Below are positions 58,997 to 64,000 of a stretch of 64,000 nucleotides of DNA, piece after piece (position 1 is the first letter of the stretch; each line of letters opens with the position of its first letter). Under the pieces are notes generated by a model, which did no database searches, had not been told where the DNA came from, and was given only the letters and a program-made list of their open reading frames with translations. Made by a program: the position numbers and the translations under genes. Origin of the DNA: Nitrosomonas sp. Nm34 (GTDB lineage Bacteria > Pseudomonadota > Gammaproteobacteria > Burkholderiales > Nitrosomonadaceae); assembly GCF_900113925.1 (NCBI RefSeq), contig NZ_FORD01000016.1, positions 1 to 64,000 on the forward strand. Reading direction: 5' to 3'.

Positions 58997-59867
58997 TCAC
59001 ATTTTAGATAAGCGTCAGTTGCGTCAAGCATTTGAACGAGCTGCAGCCAGCTATGATCAAGCGGCCGTTCTGCAGCGGGAAGTGGGGGAGCGCATGCTCT
59101 CGCGCCTTGAATACATCAAATATACACCCGATTGGATACTGGATATGGGCAGCGGTACCGGCTATGGCAGCCGTAAGCTTATCGAGCGCTATCCGCATAG
59201 CAAACTGCTGGCCCTGGATATCGCACTCGCGATGCATTTGCAAGCGCGTCAACCTGTTCCCCGATGGCAGCAATGGTTACCGTTGGGTAAGCGCGCTATG
59301 ACGCATTATGTGGGTGCGGATATCGAGCAGCTTCCACTGCGCGATGCATGCGTCGATATGATTTGGTCAAATCTAACCATTCAGTGGTGTAACGATCTCA
59401 AGCAGACCTTTGCCGAAACCCATCGTGTTCTGAAAAAAGGGGGACTGCTGATGTTTAGCACCTTCGGCCCGGATACTTTGAAAGAATTAAAGCAGGCCTT
59501 TAAAACAGTGGACAGTTACAACCATATCAATCGTTTTACAGATATGCACGATATCGGCGATCTGCTGGTGTATAGCGGCTTTGCCACGCCGGTCATGGAT
59601 ATGGAATACATAACGCTCACTTACCAGGAAGTGATGGATATCATGCGTGATCTTAAAACCATCGGTGCGCATAATGTGACGCATGGCAGACAGCGAGGCC
59701 TGACCGGGAAAGGGAGATGGCAACAAGTCGTGAAGCATTACGAATCATTCCGTCAGGCAGGCAGGCTGCCGGCGACTTTCGAAGTGGTCTATGGTCATGC
59801 CTGGAAACCAGAGCCACGACAAGCAGTTCTCAATCCAGAAACCAGACGGAAGCTCGGTCTGGAATAA
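58986..59867 (+). CDS. bioC: Malonyl-ACP O-methyltransferase
   Basis: A 293-residue SAM methyltransferase: RQAFERAAASYDQAAVLQRE near the start, typical of BioC, motif I ILDMGSGTGYGSRKL (about 50-64), ADIEQLPLRD, and MIWSNLTIQWCNDL, the BioC hallmark. It methylates malonyl-ACP to disguise it for fatty acid elongation toward pimelate. The bioD gene follows after a 103-bp repeat. Confidence 0.94.
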   Translation: MIYDHILDKRQLRQAFERAAASYDQAAVLQREVGERMLSRLEYIKYTPDWILDMGSGTGYGSRKLIERYPHSKLLALDIALAMHLQARQPVPRWQQWLPLGKRAMTHYVGADIEQLPLRDACVDMIWSNLTIQWCNDLKQTFAETHRVLKKGGLLMFSTFGPDTLKELKQAFKTVDSYNHINRFTDMHDIGDLLVYSGFATPVMDMEYITLTYQEVMDIMRDLKTIGAHNVTHGRQRGLTGKGRWQQVVKHYESFRQAGRLPATFEVVYGHAWKPEPRQAVLNPETRRKLGLE

Positions 59868-59873
59868 ATGGTT

Positions 59874-59975
59874 ATTCCAATCCCCATCAAATATGACGCG
59901 AAGGCGAGCTGCAGACAGTATGCATCATGCGGCAAGGGGAAGCCAACCAGGTCGGTTTTAATTTAGCAATGGAGT
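59874..59975 (+). repeat. 103-bp MITE-like family, copy D, before bioD
   Basis: The ends are ATTCCAATCCCCATCAAA and TTTTAATTTAGCAATGGAGT. The last bases, GGAG where other copies have GGAA, form the ribosome binding site 9 bases before the bioD ATG. It is in the same orientation as copies A, B, C and F. Confidence 0.85.
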
Positions 59976-59983
59976 TAAACACT

Positions 59984-60667
59984 ATGCCAGCAGGCTACTT
60001 CGTAACCGGTACGGATACCGCTGTCGGTAAAACGCTCACAAGTTGCGCGTTGCTATATGCGTTTGCCAGGGCAGGTAAAACGGTGATTGGGATGAAGCCA
60101 ATCGCAGCAGGGTGCGAAAACGGTCAATGGATGGATGTGGAACGCCTTGTTGAGGCCAGCAACGTATCAGCAGCACGTGAATGGATTAATCCTTATGCGT
60201 TAGTGCCGCCGATGGCACCACATATCGCGGCTGAGCAAACAGGTCTCGTGATTGATATAACCGCTATTCAGCAGGCTTTTCAAGTGCTGCAGCAAATGGC
60301 GGAAATGGTCATTGTCGAAGGGGTCGGGGGATTTCTGGTACCGTTGGATGACCGCTACGATAGCAGCGATTTGGCGCGCGCATTGAAATTACCGGTGATA
60401 CTGACAGTAGGATTGCGGCTGGGTTGTCTCAACCATGCCTTGTTGACTGCCCGGGCTATTCATGCAAGCGGGTTAACCCTGGCAGGCTGGGTCGCTAACC
60501 AGATTGATCCTTATATGGAATGCCAAGCAGAAAACATTCGTGCCTTGCAACAACGCCTGGATTGTCCTCTGCTTGGTGTTTTGCCGTTTAATGAACAAAT
60601 AGAGGCAAAAGAATATGCTGAGTTGCTCGATATCTCGCAGCTTATTCCATTGCCCAATCAAACCTGA
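59984..60667 (+). CDS. bioD: Dethiobiotin synthetase
   Basis: A 227-residue P-loop enzyme with FVTGTDTAVGKTLTSCALL, KPIAAGCE, and VEGVGGFLVPLDDRYDSSDLA. It closes the ureido ring of dethiobiotin. The ATG at 59984 starts the conserved domain; an ORF extension to 59927 runs through the repeat and is rejected. The last codons (LIPLPNQT) and the stop lie inside the inverted repeat copy E. Confidence 0.94.
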   Translation: MPAGYFVTGTDTAVGKTLTSCALLYAFARAGKTVIGMKPIAAGCENGQWMDVERLVEASNVSAAREWINPYALVPPMAPHIAAEQTGLVIDITAIQQAFQVLQQMAEMVIVEGVGGFLVPLDDRYDSSDLARALKLPVILTVGLRLGCLNHALLTARAIHASGLTLAGWVANQIDPYMECQAENIRALQQRLDCPLLGVLPFNEQIEAKEYAELLDISQLIPLPNQT

Positions 60668-60745
60668 CCTGGTCAGCTTCGCCTGGCCGCATGATGGAAC
60701 GGTTTGCGGTTTGTCTTGGTGTCAGGTTTGATGGGAGAATGGAAT
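60644..60745 (-). repeat. 103-bp MITE-like family, copy E (inverted), at the 3' end of bioD
   Basis: Read as a reverse complement it matches the family: ends ATTCCATTCTCCCATCAAA and TTTGATTGGGCAATGGAAT, core with CAAACCGCAAACCGTTCCATC and ATGCGGCCAGG. It is the most diverged copy and the only inverted one. It overlaps the last 24 bases of bioD. Confidence 0.78.
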
Positions 60746-60764
60746 CATGCCGCAGTTAGCAGAG

Positions 60765-61727
60765 CTATTTGAGCGGCTTAAGCATGGTTTTGAACTTATC
60801 GGTTGCTTGCACCAGCGCCGAGCGAATACCGGGTTCCCATGCAGAATGACCCGCATCCTCGATAATGACATATTCGGCTTGAGGCCAGGCATGGGTTAAA
60901 TCATCTGCGCTGACAATCGGACAAACAGCATCATAACGTCCCTGCACGATGGTGGCAGGCATGCCGTGGAGCTTTTTGATATTATCCAGCAACGCATTGT
61001 GTGGCAAGAAGATGTCATGACTGAAATAGTGGGCTTCCATGCGTGCAAGCCCGAGCGCAACCGTATCGCTTGTAAAATAATTGACGGTTTCCGGACTGGG
61101 CAGCAAAGTGGAGCATCTGCCTTCATAGCGACCCCATGCACGAGCGGCAGGCATATGAATGGCGGGATCCGGGTCCATCAGGCGTTGATAATAAGCGGCA
61201 AGGATATCTTTTCGTTCATGCGGAGAGAGGGGTGCCACAAACTCTTGCCAGGCTTCTGGAAAGAAATGGCGCAGTCCATAAAGAAACCAGTCGATTTCAC
61301 TTTTGCGGCAAAGAAAGATCCCCCGCAGAATGAATCCCAGACAACGTGAGGGGTGTGCTTCTCCGTATGCCAGCGCCAATGTGCTGCCCCAGGAGCCTCC
61401 GAATACCAGCCACTGTTCGATACTGAGATATTGTCGCAATGTTTCGATATCCTCGATAAGATGAGGCGTAGTATTGTCCCGAATGTCACCCAGGGGCGTG
61501 GACCGTCCCGCTCCACGCTGATCGTAAATGATGATGCGGTAGTGGGCGGGGTCGAAGAAACGACGATGGTTGGGTGCTGATCCAGCACCTGGACCCCCAT
61601 GTAGAAACAAGACGGGTAAACCGTTAGGGTTGCCTGATTGTTCCCAATAAAGGGTATGCCGCGCATCAACTGGCAGCATTCCTTGTTGATAAGGCTCGAT
61701 TTCCGGGTAAAGCTCGGTATGTGACAT
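60765..61727 (-). CDS. pip: Proline iminopeptidase
   Basis: A 320-residue alpha/beta hydrolase of the S33 family: FLHGGPGAGSAPNHRRFFDP (oxyanion), YDQRGAGRSTPLG, nucleophile GGSWGSTLALAYGEAHP (serine about 113), WGRYEG with acidic residues that bind the N-terminus, aspartate in GRYDAVCP and histidine in DAGHSAWEPG. It removes N-terminal proline from peptides. AAGGA precedes the ATG. It is convergent with bioD. Confidence 0.95.
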   Translation of the reverse strand: MSHTELYPEIEPYQQGMLPVDARHTLYWEQSGNPNGLPVLFLHGGPGAGSAPNHRRFFDPAHYRIIIYDQRGAGRSTPLGDIRDNTTPHLIEDIETLRQYLSIEQWLVFGGSWGSTLALAYGEAHPSRCLGFILRGIFLCRKSEIDWFLYGLRHFFPEAWQEFVAPLSPHERKDILAAYYQRLMDPDPAIHMPAARAWGRYEGRCSTLLPSPETVNYFTSDTVALGLARMEAHYFSHDIFLPHNALLDNIKKLHGMPATIVQGRYDAVCPIVSADDLTHAWPQAEYVIIEDAGHSAWEPGIRSALVQATDKFKTMLKPLK

Positions 61728-61863
61728 GTTATCCTTCTATCATTGATGGTATAAATCTGGCAGTTTACTGATTGCGGAGATATTGGAAAAGCAAAAGAAA
61801 TTGCTGAGAGTTTCGCCATTTGCCTATTTGCTTATTTGCCTGTTTGTTTGAAATAGTGCCTTG

Positions 61864-61966
61864 ATTCCATTTCCCAACCAAACATGGCGCCAAGGCGAGC
61901 CGCAGACGGTATCCATCATACCGCAAGATGAAGCCGACCAAGCCAGTTTTGAGGTAGAAATGGAAT
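61864..61966 (+). repeat. 103-bp MITE-like family, copy F
   Basis: The ends are ATTCCATTTCCCAACCAAA and TTTTGAGGTAGAAATGGAAT; the core is GGCGCCAAGGCGAGCCGCAG. It lies in the 476-base gap between the divergent pip and patatin genes. I saw nothing else clear in that gap (61728-62203) beyond AT-rich DNA. Confidence 0.87.
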
Positions 61967-62203
61967 GATAAGACAGGATAACGATTGAAACAGTATACCT
62001 GGCTAAAGGAAACGATTATGATGCATATTTCATAGCAGAGCGTGAGTGTTCCATATGACAGGCAGGAATAGCCATGTTAATGGATGTATAGCAGAATAGT
62101 TTGAACATCCAAAATAAGCGGGTAACAGCATCACTTATGACAAACGAAGCGTTGTGGTGCTTGAAAAGCCGAGAAAGAAATTAATAGCCAAAATGAATAA
62201 TCA

Positions 62204-63367
62204 GTGAGTGAGCCGAATAATACTTTCGCACAATCATCTAAATTAGGCTTGTTTTTGACAGGTGGAGGAGCGCGCGCTGCTTATCAGGTAGGGGTGCTGC
62301 GTGCCATTGCTGAATTGTTGCCTTCTCCTGCGCATAACCCTTTTCCTGTTATTTGTGGAACCTCGGCTGGCGCCATTAATGCAGCAGGTTTGGCCATGTC
62401 GGCCACTCATTTTGCCACAGGTGTGCGACAACTGGAGGCAGTGTGGGGAAATTTGCACGTTGACCAGGTGCATCGGGCAGATCTCCTTGGGGTAATCCGC
62501 AACACGGCTCACTGTGTGGGTTCCTTACTGTCAAGTCAGGTCAATAAAAAAGCACCTTTCGCACTGCTGGATAATGCTCCCTTGAGAACGTTGCTTGGCT
62601 GCCGTCTGCCGTTTCGTGGTATTCAGCGAAGTATCCACCTCGGTGCCTTGCACGCACTGGGGGTGACCGTTTGGGGGTATACTTCAGGACAATCGGTCAC
62701 ATTTTATCAAGGGCATGAAAGTATTAAGCCCTGGAGCCGGGTGATGCGTGTAGGCGTGGCGTCACGTATTGGTATCCAGCATTTGCTCGCTTCTTCGGCG
62801 ATTCCGCTTATTTTTCCAGCCGTCCGTCTCAATCGCGAGTACTTTGGCGATGGTTCTATGCGCCAGCTCGCACCGCTCAGTCCAGCGTTGCATCTGGGAG
62901 CTGATCGTATCCTGGTGATCAGTGTGAACAAAAAAAGAGAAATCCCCCTTGAGCGTGTTAAAGTGACGAGCTATCCACCCGTCGCCCAAATCGCGGGTCA
63001 TATGATGAGTAGTATTTTTTTTGATAGCCTGGAAGTTGATCTGGAGCGCCTGGAGCGCATTAATGGTACGTTAGCGCTCATTCCGCCTGAGGCAAGAAAA
63101 GAGGGGGGCGTTTTGCTGCGCCCCATCAAATCGCTGGTGATATCACCGAGTGAAAGAATCAGTGAACTCGCGTGGCAGCATGCTTATTCATTACCGCGCA
63201 CCATGCGCTATTTATATCGTGCTGTAGGCGCAATGAGTCCGAGCGGTTCGAGATTATTGAGCTATGTTTTATTTGAAGCTTCTTATTGTCGCGCCTTAAT
63301 TGATCTTGGCTATCGTGACACGATGCAACAGCAAGATGAAATTCTTAAATTTATTACCCTGTCTTGA
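62204..63367 (+). CDS. Patatin-like phospholipase
   Basis: A 387-residue patatin-fold acyl hydrolase: glycine-rich oxyanion loop LTGGGARAAYQVG (about 18-30), nucleophile elbow GTSAGAINA (serine about 50) and catalytic aspartate in FGDGSMRQ (about 224). A C-terminal DUF3336-like helical extension follows. It likely cleaves membrane or storage lipids; no signal peptide is seen. The start GTG at 62204 is the most likely; an upstream ATG runs into a stop. Confidence 0.85.
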   Translation: MSEPNNTFAQSSKLGLFLTGGGARAAYQVGVLRAIAELLPSPAHNPFPVICGTSAGAINAAGLAMSATHFATGVRQLEAVWGNLHVDQVHRADLLGVIRNTAHCVGSLLSSQVNKKAPFALLDNAPLRTLLGCRLPFRGIQRSIHLGALHALGVTVWGYTSGQSVTFYQGHESIKPWSRVMRVGVASRIGIQHLLASSAIPLIFPAVRLNREYFGDGSMRQLAPLSPALHLGADRILVISVNKKREIPLERVKVTSYPPVAQIAGHMMSSIFFDSLEVDLERLERINGTLALIPPEARKEGGVLLRPIKSLVISPSERISELAWQHAYSLPRTMRYLYRAVGAMSPSGSRLLSYVLFEASYCRALIDLGYRDTMQQQDEILKFITLS

Positions 63368-63379
63368 GAGAAATTGAAT

Positions 63380-64000
63380 ATGGATTTTTCTAATCCCCAG
63401 TTCTGGTTAGCAGCATTACAAATTATTGCGATTGACATCGTACTTGGCGGAGACAATGCAGTCATCATTGCCCTTGCTTGCCGGCGGTTACCTGAGAAGC
63501 AACGCAACCAAGGGATTTTCTGGGGAGTTTTTGGTGCGATAACGATACGTGTCATCCTGGTTTTCTTTGCGCTTAATCTGTTGGCACTTCCCTTCCTGAA
63601 ACTCGTGGGCGCGCTGCTGCTGCTGTGGATCGGGGTCAAATTACTGCAGCCGGAAGCAGCAGGTGATGGACATGAAATTGATGCCAGCACAACCCTGCTG
63701 GGTGCCATTAAAACGATTATCATCGCGGATACTGTCATGAGCCTGGATAATGTGATCGGTATTGCTGGTGCTGCGCGGGGTGATCTTACGCTGGTTATTT
63801 TTGGGCTCCTGGTAAGTGTTCCGATCATTGTCTGGGGCAGTAAGCTGGTCATGAAACTGATGAATCGCTTTCCTCTGACTATTTTTATTGGAGCTGGATT
63901 GCTTGGCTGGATCGCGGGAGGCATGGCCATAACCGACTCAGTGACCAGAGAATGGGTCAATATGCATGCTGCTTTTCTACACTGGTTCATGCCGATTGGG
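63380..64000 (+). CDS. TerC-family integral membrane protein (3' end outside window)
   Basis: The first 207 residues of a TerC/YjbE-type membrane protein. Family marks are the N-terminal ALQIIAIDIVLGGDNAVIIA, LLLWIGVKLL, and the repeat-like TIIIADTVMSLDNVIGIAGA with its acidic intramembrane residues. About six membrane helices are visible. TerC proteins are linked to tellurite resistance and metal (manganese) export or metalation of exported proteins. It starts 12 bases after the phospholipase stop, so it is probably co-transcribed. Confidence 0.9.
   Translation, partial: MDFSNPQFWLAALQIIAIDIVLGGDNAVIIALACRRLPEKQRNQGIFWGVFGAITIRVILVFFALNLLALPFLKLVGALLLLWIGVKLLQPEAAGDGHEIDASTTLLGAIKTIIIADTVMSLDNVIGIAGAARGDLTLVIFGLLVSVPIIVWGSKLVMKLMNRFPLTIFIGAGLLGWIAGGMAITDSVTREWVNMHAAFLHWFMPIG

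Noticed and set aside
59927-59983. N-terminal extension of bioD
   Set aside because: It is translated from the 103-bp repeat; the conserved protein begins at the ATG at 59984, which has its own GGAG.
63310-63990. 226-codon minus-strand ORF at the right end
   Set aside because: It is antisense to the TerC-family gene, whose sequence is clearly recognisable on the plus strand.

Overview
The window is a piece of a betaproteobacterial chromosome, most likely from an ammonia oxidiser of the genus Nitrosomonas. This rests on gene content read from the sequence, not on a search. The main pointers are a CuA-type two-subunit nitric oxide reductase cluster followed by a SenC/Sco gene and a small membrane-protein gene (the norSY-senC-orf1 arrangement described for Nitrosomonas), hopanoid genes, a glycolate salvage cluster as expected of a Calvin-cycle autotroph, and the block carA-carB-greA-yhbY-rlmE-ftsH-folP-glmM. 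Intergenic DNA is AT-rich, and the bio genes at the right look more GC-rich than the left third.

Layout. 1-3000: an unidentified broken ORF, an inverted repeat, a DUF721 gene and a decayed IS1380-family element with both ends recognisable. 3000-6430: norS-norY-senC-orf1 behind a good sigma70 promoter that lies just outside the IS end. 6430-7680: gene-free. 7680-11310: a formate/nitrite-type channel divergent from gshA-gshB. 11400-16190: a hopanoid locus (hpnH, hpnB, hpnM, minus strand) whose next gene, hpnN, survives only as a fragment beside a mosaic of broken IS30 and ISL3 transposases. 16700-22690: a peptidoglycan-binding lipoprotein and the glycolate-to-glycerate genes glxR-glcD-glcE-glcF. 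23100-33700: carAB, greA, yhbY, rlmE, ftsH, folP and glmM. 34200-41100: cysG, sbcB, then the methyl-cycle genes metK, ahcY and metF, with an S-adenosylhomocysteine riboswitch in front of ahcY. 41500-46900: gltX, tRNA-Ala, tRNA-Glu, birA, coaX, engB and hemB. 46900-54600: mrcA divergent from the type IV pilus operon pilMNOPQ. 54700-60700: trmL, comF and the biotin operon bioBFHCD. 60700-64000: a proline iminopeptidase, a patatin-like phospholipase and a TerC-family gene cut by the window edge.

Two families of short non-coding elements are scattered between these genes. One is about 103 bp with near-palindromic structure and ends like ATTCCATTTCC, in six copies. The other is about 178 bp with ends like GGYACCTCTAAAAA, in three copies plus a possible fragment. 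Both look like miniature inverted-repeat elements. Copies of the first sit inside the pil operon and on both sides of bioD, where they appear to supply the ribosome binding site and the stop codon. No CRISPR array, rRNA operon, prophage or defence island was found. The least ordinary content is the sNOR-type reductase cluster, the broken hpnN, the two repeat families, and a canonical antisense terminator inside the 3' end of engB.
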